The notes under the pieces: generated by a model
What the model was told of the DNA's origin: nothing
Database searches by the model: none
The model's input: only the letters and a program-made list of their open reading frames with translations
DNA from: Armigeres subalbatus
Lineage: Eukaryota; Arthropoda; Insecta; Diptera; Culicidae
Assembly (NCBI RefSeq): GCF_024139115.2
Contig: NC_085141.1
Coordinates: forward strand, 372,705,925-372,769,924
DNA length: 64,000 bases
Reading direction: 5' to 3'
Position numbers and translations under genes: made by a program
Shown: one piece after another, positions 1 through 10,239 of the stretch
How positions within the stretch are numbered: the first letter of the stretch is position 1
Layout of the letters: the number at the start of each line of letters is the position of its first letter

Positions 1-1990
1 GCGAGACAGACACCTGAGCATCCAGAGCAGAGGGGGGGGGGCTGTCTGTGCTCATGCACTTCTTCTAAAATTGCTGAGATCCACTGCTACGTTGTCTCGA
101 TCCCTCGGCGGTCGTGCCACAAACTTCCTCACTCGAATCTTCCTGACTTCCCCCGGCGTCGAGGGTGGTCCACCAGTTCCGGTGAAGGAAACTTCCGCAC
201 TGATGGTGCCCCGACTACCGGCGGCTATCGGCTATTCGCGCTTTGCGCCGACTTCGTCTTCGGGTTGCAGAGGTCCGACAGTTCCGGTGGTGGATGACGT
301 CCGCACTGGCGGTGCCCTACATACCCGAAGCACTTCTTTCTTCTTTCTTCAGCAGGTTGGCTGATCGAGTGCCGAAGTCGGTCCGACGATTCCGGTTGGC
401 AGAAGACTTCCGGTTCACCGGCGCCCCGACGACCCGTGGCCAAACACTGCTCACTGTGCTGGATTTTCCTCCGAGCCGAAGCTTATTTGCTTATTTGCTT
501 CTCGCAGGAATAGTCGACATGAGTAATGAAATTCAAACGGTCGTCGATCATCACTCCTAGATGTCTCAAAGCCCGCACGGACGGTATGTTGTGCTCTCCG
601 ACGATAATCTGCATTCGCTGTATGATTCGGCAGTTGCTGACCAGTATCACTTCTGTTTTGTGGTGAGCAAGCTGCAGCTTGACTCCATTCATCCAGTTTC
701 AAACTGCGTCGGTCGTCTCCGCCACCAGCATATCTACCTCTTCCAGCGACTCTCCGGTTATCGTTAGGACATCATCCTCGAATCCGAAGATCTTCACGCC
801 TTTGGGCAACTTCAGCTTTAGCACTCCGTTGTACATAACGTTCCACAGCATTGGGCCAAGTATGGAGCCTTGCGGAACACCCGCCGTAACCCTAATCGAC
901 TTCTGCCCAGAATTCGTATCGTAGACCAGAATCCGGTTTTCGAAGTAGCTCTTAAGGATTCTACACAAATAGCCAGGAACCCGCATTCCATGCAGCGCTA
1001 CGGCGATGGCCTCCCAGCTGCCACTGTTAAATGCGTTTTTGACGTCAATCGTTACTTCCGCACCTCTTTCTCTTGGATTCTTTCTCTGCAACTTCAACGA
1101 CCGCCTTAATTGCATCCGCCGTCGATCTGCCTTTTCGGAATCCAAACTGCTTCTCCGACAAGCCGATCTGGCCCTCCGTGAACTGCGTCAGCCTATTAAG
1201 GATAATCCTACCAGAAGCTTCCCCAGTGTATCTAGCAGACATATGGGCCTATACGAAGCTGGACTCCCCAACGGTTTTCCTGGTTTCGGCAGTAACACCA
1301 GTTTCTGAATCTTCCACTGCTAGACATTTCTTCCATCTGCTAGACATTTCTGTAGCACCTTCTTCTTCTTATTGGCATTACATCCCCACACTGGGACAGC
1401 GCCGCCTCGCAGCTTAGTGTTCATTAACCACTTCCACAGTTATTAACTGCGAGGTTTCTAAGCCATGTTACCATTTTTGCATTCGTATATCATGAGGCTA
1501 ACACGATGATACTTTTATGCCCAGGGAAGTCGAGACAATTTCCAATCCGAAAATTTACTAGACCGGCACCGGGAATCGAACCCAGCCGCCCTCAGCATGG
1601 TCTTGCTTTGTAGCCACGCGTGTTACCGCACGGCTAAGGAGGGCCCTAAGGAAGCACCATCCTGAAGTATCGCAGTTTTTAGAGCCACGTTTGGAATTCC
1701 ATCCGGACCCGGAGCTTTCTTTATCTTCAGACCTTTCGCCACTGTTGACAACTCGTCGTTGGAGACTTGCATATCTGCAATGGTGACTCGGTCTTCATCT
1801 TCGTACGGTGTAGGCGGCCATATCGTAGAATCATGCTGCGGGAAAAGACCGTCCACGATGATCTTCAGCTTCCGCTGACGTCGCTGGACCCTTGATTTTC
1901 GTTATTGTCACACGATAAGCATTGCCCCAAGGATCAGCGTCAGCTTCTTGGTACAACTGCTTGAAGCAGTTGGACTTGCTGACTCTTATC
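1..1990 (-). pseudogene. R1-like non-LTR retrotransposon ORF2 reverse transcriptase, broken
   Basis: Reading leftward from about 1990, the minus strand carries an ordered series of reverse transcriptase motifs: KAPGPDGIPN (near 1700), GFRKGRSTADAI (near 1120), VTIDVKNAFNS (near 1045), GVPQGSILGP (near 880), the catalytic box and LGVMIDDRLNF (near 560). The catalytic box reads FEDD where an active enzyme has F/YADD, so a residue beside the catalytic aspartates is substituted. The frame shifts near 1100 and is broken by a TGA near 699-701. A SINE splits the domain at 1360-1652. The GVPQGSILGP and linker style are those of R1-clade ORF2; that clade call is from memory of the family. The endonuclease lies upstream of the RT and is not visible. 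The fragment runs off the left edge of the window. Confidence 0.85.
1360..1652 (-). mobile_element. Feilai-like tRNA-derived SINE, inserted in the RT fragment
   Basis: On the minus strand it starts GGGCCCTCCTTAGCCGTGCG, has a box-B-like GGTTCGATTCCCGG, a conserved body containing ATAACTGTGGAAGTG, and ends in GAAGAA triplets. AGCACC is present on both sides (1354-1359 and 1653-1658) and fits a short target-site duplication. Four more copies occur in this window. The layout (tRNA head, unrelated body, triplet tail) is that described for Feilai; the family name is inferred. Confidence 0.8.
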
Positions 1991-2022
1991 TCCCGTTTGT
2001 GTGTGTGTTTTTTTTCTTCCTA

Positions 2023-3008
2023 CACACTTAAATCCCAAATTCCATCTCGGTAAAGATTTTTACCGATTTTATCCAGTAATAGTTAATTTATACCGGAAGG
2101 TCAGTAAAATGTTCAGCATTTACCGATTTCAGTAATAGTTTATACCGTTGTCTCAGCACTTTAAATCAAAATACTGGACCTCAGTAATGTAAACTACTGA
2201 ACAACTCGGTTTGGTTGAAACTTTCGATTCTGACAAGTAATTTTACCGAGAACTCGGTAAAAATAATAAGTTCTACTGGGCTTACGGTAATTTATGTACC
2301 GAGGTCTCAGTTTATGAAAGTCCTTCGTGACGCTTGGTGTGTCGCCATATTTCCTCTCTGAAGTTTTCTTCGAAGCAATGTGCTGCTATTAAAATGTATG
2401 TGCTTTAGCATAAATTTGTGGTGGAAAAATCGCGTTTAGTTCAACATTGCCGGTAAGTTTTGATGATAATATCAGTATTTATAAAAAACTGGATTCAAAT
2501 TAACAAATTTTGAATATTTGTTTTTTCAGATGCCCCGCTTCCACTGCGCCTTACGATTCGCCGTTTTTTAAAATCTTCAGGTTAAATTTGGCTACATGCA
2601 ATGCTACAAGTACTGAAGCGTTTTACGAATTTGCGGATCGCCCTTACTTTTCTGATAAAACCACTGACCAATAAAATAGAACTTCCAATGAAAAAAATCA
2701 TGAAAAAATGTAAATCTGTTGTTTTCGTTACTATAAGCAAGAAAACTAAAAGTTCTATTACAATTTAAATCGGTAGATGTAATTACAGAAGTCCTCACTA
2801 TGTTTACAGATTTATCAGTAATGCTTTATCGAGTGCTCAGTAGCGGTTTACAGATTAGTTCGGTATTTTTTTGACATTTAGCCATCGTGGATACATAACC
2901 GAACACTCGGTAAACTGTTGAAGTCGTTTACCGAGGTGACTACCGAGAGCTCAGCTGTTGAGAATTCGGTAATTCAGCAACCGAGCCCGGTAATCTAAAT
3001 TAAGTGTG
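2023..3008. mobile_element. Non-autonomous TA-type DNA element (986 bp)
   Basis: Terminal inverted repeat CACACTTAA at the left and TTAAGTGTG at the right, each flanked by TA (2021-2022 and 3009-3010). The interior is dense with CTCGGTAA / TTACCGAG motifs in both orientations, a typical subterminal-repeat pattern. No transposase frame is present. It sits exactly between the RT fragment and the 3' region of the next retroelement. Confidence 0.7.
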
Positions 3009-3010
3009 TA

Positions 3011-3314
3011 AGCAATGGAGGGGGAATCTGCTCAACAGACATCCTGGGTTGTCTAGGAAGTGCGGGGTTAGGGACCACCTCCAATAGCAAACGAGGGAGG
3101 CAGGACTACATCTCCGACCCGCTAAACCGTTTCCATTGCCGCCAAGCCCATAGCCCCTTCGGTACAACCAGAAAGTAATGCTTCAAAGGGGGGCCAGTGC
3201 ACAACGCACCCTCGAGGTTAGCTGCGTGTCCTTGCAGCATCGAACATCGTGACTCGCTTTTTTAGAAGAACACCATGGTATCGTGTCAGCGCATTGCCGG
3301 CTTTCCAGGTGGCC
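3011..3314 (-). other. 3' untranslated part of the R1-like element
   Basis: This GC-richer stretch continues the minus-strand retroelement beyond the Mutator-like insertion at 3315-4059. It has no open frame. Its assignment rests on position, composition and the fact that the sequence on both sides of the insertion joins at a 9-bp duplication. Confidence 0.5.
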
Positions 3315-4059
3315 AGTGTTGTCCTACACCCAGGGCAAAAAATTCTGCTCTTTGATTTTACTCCATCTAAACGATTTCATAGTCTCAACTAAGCAAGTTC
3401 AACTAATAAAAGGATATTTGAATTTTCTAAATGTCATGGCAAACTGTCAAACAAATGGTAAGGCTGAAAATATTGCGAGAAGATAGAAAAATTCGAACGA
3501 GGGTCCGACGGTCGACCGTCGGAAAGTTGTTCCGCAAACGTCAAATCACTTGATGCACGGAAAATAATGTTGGTTGATTTTTTCGGTATGAACGTTGATT
3601 ATTGAAATTAAAGAAAATATGCAACTTTAAACGAGTATTACATGTCGCTATATATTTTAAATAAGTTTTATGGTACTTTCAAGGCATTTCGGAACGTATT
3701 TATGCGGTTTGAAACATTTTAGACCTCTCGAATATTCTTGATATCAAGGAATGTCAACACTTTTCGCACAGTGCATGTCATTTGAAGTTTCCGACACTCA
3801 TTCTTCTTCTTCTTCTTTGTTCCGCAAAATTAGAAGTTTTCTCTGTTCTCGCAATACACTCCAGTGAAAACACTCCACTGTATTTTCAGTGCGCGCGCTC
3901 CTGTGGCTCTGGAGTGCATTTTTTTGACAGTTTGCCATGACATTTAGCAAATTCAAATGTCCTTCTATTAGTTGAACTTACTTAGTTGAGACTATAAAAT
4001 CGTTTAGATGGAGTAAAATCAAAGAGCAGAATTTTTTGCCTTGAGTGTAGGACAACATT
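3315..4059. mobile_element. Long-TIR MITE with 9-bp duplication, Mutator-like
   Basis: Inverted arms of about 130 bp (3315-3450 and 3925-4059) match closely: both carry CCTACAC followed by GGCAAAAAATTCTGCTCTTT, then sequence through a cAAACTGTCAAA motif. The flanks CAGGTGGCC (3306-3314) and CATGTGGCC (4061-4069) agree at 8 of 9 positions. Long TIRs with a 9-bp target duplication are typical of Mutator-type elements. The interior has a perfect 20-bp palindrome TCCGACGGTCGACCGTCGGA near 3506. No transposase is encoded. Confidence 0.7.
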
Positions 4060-4189
4060 GCATGTGGCCTTACCACGCCCTATTTCCTCGGAAGGTGGGA
4101 AGGGTCGACTTCGCGCCTGCTTCCCTCTGCACGACTGGTATCAAGAATGATGATGCCGCGTGCACCCTAAATTGACATCTCTGCGATAG

Positions 4190-4704
4190 GGCCTATTCGC
4201 CACAGCACACAGAGGGACTTGCCGACGCGGTGCCTACGCCTGCTTCAGCCTTGACGAGGACCCCTTTCCGTCTTCGGGCTCGGAACCCGCCCGGTTCCGC
4301 GACGATACCATGTTGTTCTTCGCGCGGCCACTTGTTCGATAAAAGGATCGAGTTCGACCACAGGGCATGACCACAGGTATGACCCATGAAGCCGACTCCG
4401 ATCCCTTGGACCACCTCTTATTTGCGCCTGAACTAGCCATCTATGAGTCCAGGCACCACCTTCTGTGTAGCTCCGAGACAATTTGAACGATAGCCGATAA
4501 AACGGCGTTCCAGCCAACTTCAACTTTACACATCCTCCGAACTAGGTTGTCCGGGGTAGTGTCCAGACCACATGTGGCAAGCATGTGGTCACACATTGCG
4601 CGAAAACGTGGGCACACGAACAACACGTGCTCCGCCGTTTCCTCTAAACCTGTGCACACCAAACACTCGGGCGAGGCCGAACAAGCCAGCTGCGTTACCT
4701 GCAC
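4190..4704 (-). pseudogene. C-terminal end of R1-like ORF2 and start of 3' UTR
   Basis: The frame from 4704 to 4441 contains CLVC, then EETAEHVLFVC: a Cys-X2-Cys-X8-His-X4-Cys cluster. R1-clade ORF2 proteins end in a zinc-binding cluster of this type, which is thought to help bind nucleic acid. The frame ends HRRWCLDS at 4441; downstream frames look like UTR. The endonuclease and reverse transcriptase that should lie between ORF1 and this tail are missing, so the element has an internal deletion of probably more than 2.5 kb. Confidence 0.75.
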
Positions 4705-6248
4705 TGTGATTTTGCAGCACGCTTAAACGCCGGGCACTTCGAACCCCCCATGGGGTGCTTGCTGTTCACAGCTTTGCTGGAACAAATCAAACAATTGGGA
4801 GGGTTCGTGCAGCATTCTGCCTTATGTCCCTCCAATCCGTAGCGTCGGCAGAGATTGCTTCTGTCAGGGCCTTTGCAGTCCCATTGCTTGTGCCCCGGAT
4901 CCAGGCACTTGAAGCAAACTTCGGGTTGTTCGTATATGCTCACAGGGCATACCGACCATCCCACCTTGACGCTCCCTAACTTGACTACCTTGGAGGCGTC
5001 CGCTGCAGATAGCCGAACCAATGCTACCTGCGTCCCTGTCGGACCTTTCCGTAGCCGAACGGCTGCGGTGGGCGTCTCCACTTCACACTGTCACCGCAGT
5101 GCCGTGACGAGCTCTTCGACTTCGGTGATCTCGTCCAGGTCTTTATCCCTTAGATTCACCTCCGTCGTGAGTGCCCTCACCTTGACCGTCTCGCCTAGGA
5201 CTTCCTCCGCCAACTTCTTGTAGGCGGCGCCCTTTTGCGAGACGCCCCGCTTCAGCTCGAGGATCATCTCGCCCGTCCGGGTACGTTTTATTTGACGTAC
5301 GTCGGCGCCGAGTTCACCGAGCTTGACGTCACTCCTCATCGCCTTCTTCGCCTTCGAGTACTTAGCTTCGTCCGTCTTGATGACTAGGGCATCGCCCCTG
5401 GAGCTATTGGTGCCTACCCCAGACTTCTTGCTACCCTCATTCGCCTGGGCCTTCTTTTCGGCCCTTGACGTCTTCGGTTTCCTCTTGTTCTTGACCAGGG
5501 TCCAGGAGGCGTCATCCCTCTCTATTTCCCTGGTCTGGGGCAGCTGAGAGCTCTCAGCCTGCCGTAACCCCTTACCACCGTCTTTCCTGGGTGGACGGAC
5601 CTTTCCAGGTCCTTCTTCCCCTGGTTTTGGAGGTACCTGGCCGGGGTTCAGCTTCCCAGCCCCACTACCCTTGTTCGGGGTAGTAACCCTCCGCGTTTTG
5701 GAGCGGCCCCCAGGGAGCTCATCCCCTGGAGACTGTCTCCCCCGTTTTTGTGTCTGCTCCGTTGGAGCAGTCACCCCCGACGTACCCGCAAATACTTGAG
5801 CCTCAGTCTGGGTAGACTTTGGCACCACCGTCTTCGCTGGCACGCCTTCGGTCGATTCGACCTTGCCCGAGTCCGCGAATCCTTGGGCCTCAGTCTGGGT
5901 AGACCTCGACTCCACAGATTTCACGGGTTCGCACTTGGCCGTCCCGACCGCCGTTTCCAGCTTGGCGTCCAACATCGACTTTCGAAGTTTCAGCAAGCTC
6001 CTCTTGAGTTCCTCACTGATATTATGCTTCGATGACGCAAAGTCGATGATGGCGTCCAGCTGTTCCGTCGCCACCTCGAAGGCCGAAAGCCCATCGCGTT
6101 TGCGGTTCATCGCTTTCACAAGCCATGGGCCGTCTATAACCTCTACCGGCGTTTTTATAGCCGAGAGGAAGGTTGAGTGACCCACGCTGGCGCTGCGCAC
6201 TGAGCTGCCGACTATTGGAAAGAGGTCCACCACGCCAGAGCCCAGCAT
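4695..6248 (-). pseudogene. R1-like ORF1 (Gag-like, three CCHC knuckles), with one premature stop
   Basis: Codons run from ATG at 6248 for 385 residues to a TGA at 5091-5093, then continue in the same frame to 4695. The first part is charged, rich in Lys, Glu, Pro and Ser, and carries two related STQTEAQ segments, as in retroelement Gag-like proteins. After the stop come three cysteine clusters: CFKCLDPGHKQWDC, CRRYGLEGHKAEC (first Cys lost from the usual Cys-X2-Cys) and CLIC...HPMGGSKC. Three CCHC zinc knuckles near the C-terminus are characteristic of R1-clade ORF1, an RNA-binding chaperone. Apart from the TGA the frame is open, so the decay is recent. The C-terminus runs straight into the ORF2 tail. 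Confidence 0.82.
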
Positions 6249-6500
6249 GACGCGGTAAGGGACAATTACTGTGGAGGGTGACCAGGTACCCCACAGGCTC
6301 CGTTAAAGGCCTAGCTTATTATTTCACCCCCCTGGCCATGCATCCCCTCGGCACGGGTCGCTTGACGCCTTGGGATTAGGGGTTAGGGACGATGGTCCCG
6401 GTCTAATTCGCAGTGGCCATGGGGAGGGGTCGTCAAGCCCTTGGACAAAGTCCCTGCTGCCCCCCTGTGTGTGGGTGTGTGTTTGTGTATATGTGTGAGT
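6249..6500 (-). other. 5' untranslated region of the R1-like element and a TG-rich tract
   Basis: GC-rich sequence upstream of the ORF1 start, ending near a degenerate TG/GTGTGT tract at 6465-6510. Proline/glycine-rich short frames here are chance products. The exact 5' boundary of the element is not visible. Confidence 0.4.
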
Positions 6501-6534
6501 GTCTGTGCGCACCCACGTACCAAAATATAGCAAA

Positions 6535-6845
6535 AGTGTCACTCATTTTTCGGGCACTTATCCTCAACCGATTTGCTCGCAACAAGTTGCATTCGACGCA
6601 GACTTCTATCTCATTGTTTCCTGTTGAAAACTGGCCGGATCGGCCTATGGAATCGGAAGTTCTGGCCAAAATAACATTTTTATATTAAAAATCGAGTAAA
6701 AGTTTGTCACTCATTTTTCAAGCACTTATATTCAACCGATTTGTTTGCAGCATTCGACACAGAATCCTGTCCCATTGTTTCCTATTGGAAATTGGTTAGA
6801 TCGGACTAAGGGCTCAGAAGTTATGGCCAAAACATTATTTTTCAT
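6535..6845. repeat. Diverged tandem duplication, unit about 170 bp
   Basis: 6535-6680 and 6706-6845 share GTCACTCATTTTTC, CAACCGATTTG, CATTGTTTCCT and a GGCCAAAA motif in the same order. Two copies only. The shared motifs suggest a remnant of a larger dispersed repeat. No gene is present from 6845 to about 7280. Confidence 0.6.
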
Positions 6846-7279
6846 TCGCACGAGAAAGGCACCATCACTGCTAGGTGGATTAATCTGGGTTTTTTTTTTC
6901 AATAGTTTCACTATTTTGACGTACAATTTATTATTTAAGTAATCTGCAATGAAACCTTGAAGATGTGCCAAATGTTGATTTTTGTTTTTCATGTAATTCG
7001 ATGATAGTTGGTAGGGGAAAAATTCATTGGTACATGGACGATAAAAGCACAGATAAAAGGTTGATAGTCTTAATTATTTGATATCATAATAAATGAAAAC
7101 AAAATGTGTGAACTTTGACATCAAGATATTCTTTATCAAATGATAAGACTTTCAGTCAGTCTAAATAGGCTATAAGACATTTGTTTGCCCTAGTCTTCCA
7201 TACAAATACAACATGTTCTCCCCTTTTCTGAGAAACTTTACTCCTCAAGAATATTTTAAATCTCTTCATTTTTCACATT

Positions 7280-7549
7280 ATTTGCAAATCTCGTGCTCAT
7301 GCCGCCACACACAGTCGTCTCACTACAGGCCCGTGGGGAAACAGCCAGCAGGAGCAGGCAAATCGCGCGCTCTTCCATGCTGTGCATCTACCTCCATCGT
7401 GTACACCACGACCAGCTGTGCGACGTATATGTACGTACATTGCCAATATCAATTCTCACCACACAGTCTCTGCTCAGCTATCCACACTCTGCTCCACTTC
7501 GACGTGGATCTCGCTCAAGCCTTCAGTTCGCGTTTGTCAGCCGTTCGAG
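7280..7549 (+). promoter_or_regulatory. Probable promoter / 5' UTR of the gene starting at 7550
   Basis: GC content rises sharply compared with the AT-rich flanks and the sequence looks unique. Insect initiator-like TCAGT/ACAGTC motifs occur (for example near 7312 and 7463), but no TATA box is well placed. The transcription start cannot be fixed from sequence alone. The call rests mainly on adjacency to the exon. Confidence 0.4.
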
Positions 7550-7820
7550 ATGGATGTAATCGTCGGAAACAGTCTGTCGAGTAGTGTGTCGCCCGGGAAG
7601 ACGACGTCGCCCCTAACCGGTAGCGGTGGTGGCGGTATTTCGTTGCCTCCGGCGGCGTCCCGGTCGCTGCGTGTGCGCACTTCGAGTACCAGTGGAAAGT
7701 ACAACGACGGTGGACCGCTAAGTGAAATTCAATTGTGCCCCAGTGTGATGTCGGAAGATACCAAGAAGATGCTCCCGCCGACGACGGAAACCATCCAGAC
7801 CAAGCCGTTCCCGATACGAG
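7550..7820 (+). CDS. First coding exon of an unidentified host gene
   Basis: ATG at 7550 opens 90 codons plus one base and then meets CGAG|GTAGGT, a good splice donor at 7821; reading through hits a stop at 7877-7879. The peptide is low-complexity and probably disordered: Ser/Thr/Gly/Pro-rich (SSSVSPGKTTSPLTGSGGGG), then a basic SLRVRTSS patch, then SEIQLCPSVMSEDTKKMLPP and KPFPIR before the donor. It has no signal peptide or membrane segment. Such tails occur on many regulators, transporters and kinases, so the family is not recognisable. The frame is open upstream to 7382 but without an ATG, which favours 7550. High GC, no repeats and a donor in phase 1 support a real exon. No matching acceptor exon is obvious in the window, so the rest of the gene may lie far to the right, as expected from long Aedes introns. 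Confidence 0.5.
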
Positions 7821-7879
7821 GTAGGTCCACTGATTGGCCGCGCCGAGAACTGACCTCGCGAGCGCCAGATAGTAATTGA

Positions 7880-9775
7880 GACGCGGCGCAGGCGAGCAAC
7901 TTGTTGTAATCGCAGTGCACAATAACGCGTTGGGGGGCGATCGGTGCAAGAACGACCGAAGGGCAGTGCGAAGGGGAGAAGTTCAGTTGCATCGTACGAT
8001 ATTTTCCTCCATTTTTCGCTCCCCCTGACCGAGCGAGATGCTCAGCCATGGGGTTGGATCCATCACCATCTCGGCTCTAGGTCTAGTGCTGCTTTGTATG
8101 TAAGCCATCGATGACTACTACCGAACACTATCTCTACCTACAGTACAGTGACTGACTGCTGCTGCTGCTGCAATCAGTCTAGATTGCAATTAAAAGAAAA
8201 TAACTATCACGCGAATCCATGACGATGATGGTGGCGGATAGTTGCCACAGTCGTCGTTGCCGGTTGGTTTGAAGCGGTTTTTATGCTTTTAATTGGGATC
8301 AAGTCATTTTTGGAAAGGGCAGATCATGGTGGTTGGAACTGGAAGTTATCCGCAGTATATGACTGCAAATCGTTTATGTTGTCGAAGTGTAGTTCCAGTC
8401 CTTGATTCTGTTGGTTGACAACTTTTTGATGTAGAAAAGTTAACTCTACCAACTATGTGAGCGACTACTCTTGACTAAATTGACTGTAGTCTACTAGTTC
8501 TCCCGAATTAATTTACTAATTTCGGTAACATTGCATTGGATAGTGATCGCTACGTGTATGCAATGTGGGTGTGATGTTTATCACATTTGGTCATGCCTAT
8601 TCCGAATATTACGATATCGAATTTGAATGCTAAGTAAATAATATTCTCAAAATATTTACGATAGAGAGACCAACAAACGAAGTAAACTAATTCCATGCAT
8701 CAGCAAGTTTCTATTCAGATGTAAATAGTCATAGTTTGGTTGTGAGTAGCAGAGCAAGAAAAGGGAACCATGGCCCACCACAACGGACACAAACACAGCG
8801 CGGCATTGAGGATGGGGATCAACGTGTGACAGTCTGATGGTGGTGGAATTGGCATTGAAATGAAGCAACGGGTAGTGGCGCAAAAATAGAACGTTTTGCT
8901 TCCCTTTTGCATTCCTATACGGAGGAGAGTGGAACAAAACGCAACACTTTGGCATTTATAAGATGTTTATTTGAAGCAATTCGTAATTTTATGTAACTCG
9001 ATGTGTTCAATCTCTCAATGTAAATTGTGGTTACTTTTATTGATTTGTATAATTTCCCTGGAATTATTTTCAGAAGCGAAATCGAAATAACAATAATTCA
9101 TTAGGTGTAACGTACTTAAATGTTCCTATAACTTTGCCCAACAAGGCATTTAACTAAAATGACATTTTGTAAAACGAAACATTATATTTTGGAGACATTC
9201 CACTCTCTAGCCTCAAATTTTCTATTTAGTGCAATGTTCTTTTGGATGAAAATATAGAATCACTAAAGCATGATGAATTCAAAAAAAAATATAAATGAAG
9301 CTTCGAAAAATTTGTTTTTGACAAAATAATCAAATGATATGCCGATTACATTTTATAACACTGATTTTATTCACCAGAAGTCGGTACTACATTAGGTTAT
9401 AACACTGATTATAGTTCCTGAAATTCTAACATGGCCGAAACGTCGGGCAAAACAAAACTCATCATTTTGAATACATAAGACTGAGAAAACTAAAAAAATC
9501 CAGAACAAATCTTCCAGTCGACCTCCTCCTTTATCAAATTGAATATGTCAACAGTCTTAGTAGATAAAAACCGTTGTAATGCAAAAAAATGTGACTTCGG
9601 CTGTGAAGCTTTAAAAGTGCGTAATAATGAGAAGAATCTTCGAATCCCTAATTGGTTCATAAAATATTGTAGGCTTTGAAAAATTGAAAGAAAATTGTGA
9701 AAATCTTAAGGTGAAACTGTCCAGAATCCAAATAAATTTTAGCTCACATTTTCAACAAAAAAGCAACGAATAACT
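7880..9775. other. Mostly unique non-coding DNA, possibly intron
   Basis: No convincing gene. 7880-8110 is still GC-rich and contains a 21-codon frame at 8038-8103 that resembles a signal peptide (see findings). A CTG microsatellite lies near 8158-8170. The remainder becomes AT-rich with no clear repeat boundary. Confidence 0.45.
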
Positions 9776-9910
9776 CACTTGTCATAAGACTTAAGTCAAG
9801 TACGGGACACTGAAGACGACCTTACTGTTGAGGTCGAAATACGTATCTGTCAAGATACAATTAAGTGGTGGAATTAAATGGGATTGTACAAACTCGTCTT
9901 ATGACAAGTG
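9776..9910. mobile_element. 135-bp MITE, family M1
   Basis: Perfect 15-bp terminal inverted repeats: CACTTGTCATAAGAC at the left and its complement at 9896-9910. The interior motif GAGGTCGAAATACGTATCTG recurs in three more copies in this window (near 16950, 21968 and 23095), which confirms a dispersed family. Confidence 0.8.
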
Positions 9911-9959
9911 AAGACATTCCACTAAAAAGCTCAAAATAATTTTCTTAACGAATAACTGT

Positions 9960-10085
9960 CATCTTTTTATTTTGGCTTCGCTGAGTCGCAGCAAGCGTAG
10001 AATAAAAACAGGACAGCTGCTCGTTGCTTCAGTATTGATAGTGGTGCCCTTGAAAACGTGAGATGGAAAAACATTGGATTTCGAA
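9960..10085. mobile_element. Fragment of the foldback MITE seen whole at 31667-31879
   Basis: It shares the order of the CGCAGCA..GCGT, TTGCTTC, TGGTGCCCTTGAAAAC and GAAAAACA motifs with one arm of the 31.7-kb copy. The other arm is missing or unrecognisable. Confidence 0.4.
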
Positions 10086-10239
10086 AAGTTCGTCCTTAAA
10101 TTTATAATCTATCCAGTTTTCCGCGAGCGGTAATGGCCGCCAACTTGCCTGCGGGTTAGTCTCTGATTTGACGTTTGTGGAGGTCAACTGCACCCACCGC
10201 TCCGAGCATTCTGACCAATGTGTCATATAAGAATTCCGT

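Noticed and set aside
6022..6294. Extra proteins antisense or out of frame to ORF1
   Set aside because: GC-rich shadows of the R1-like ORF1 and its leader.
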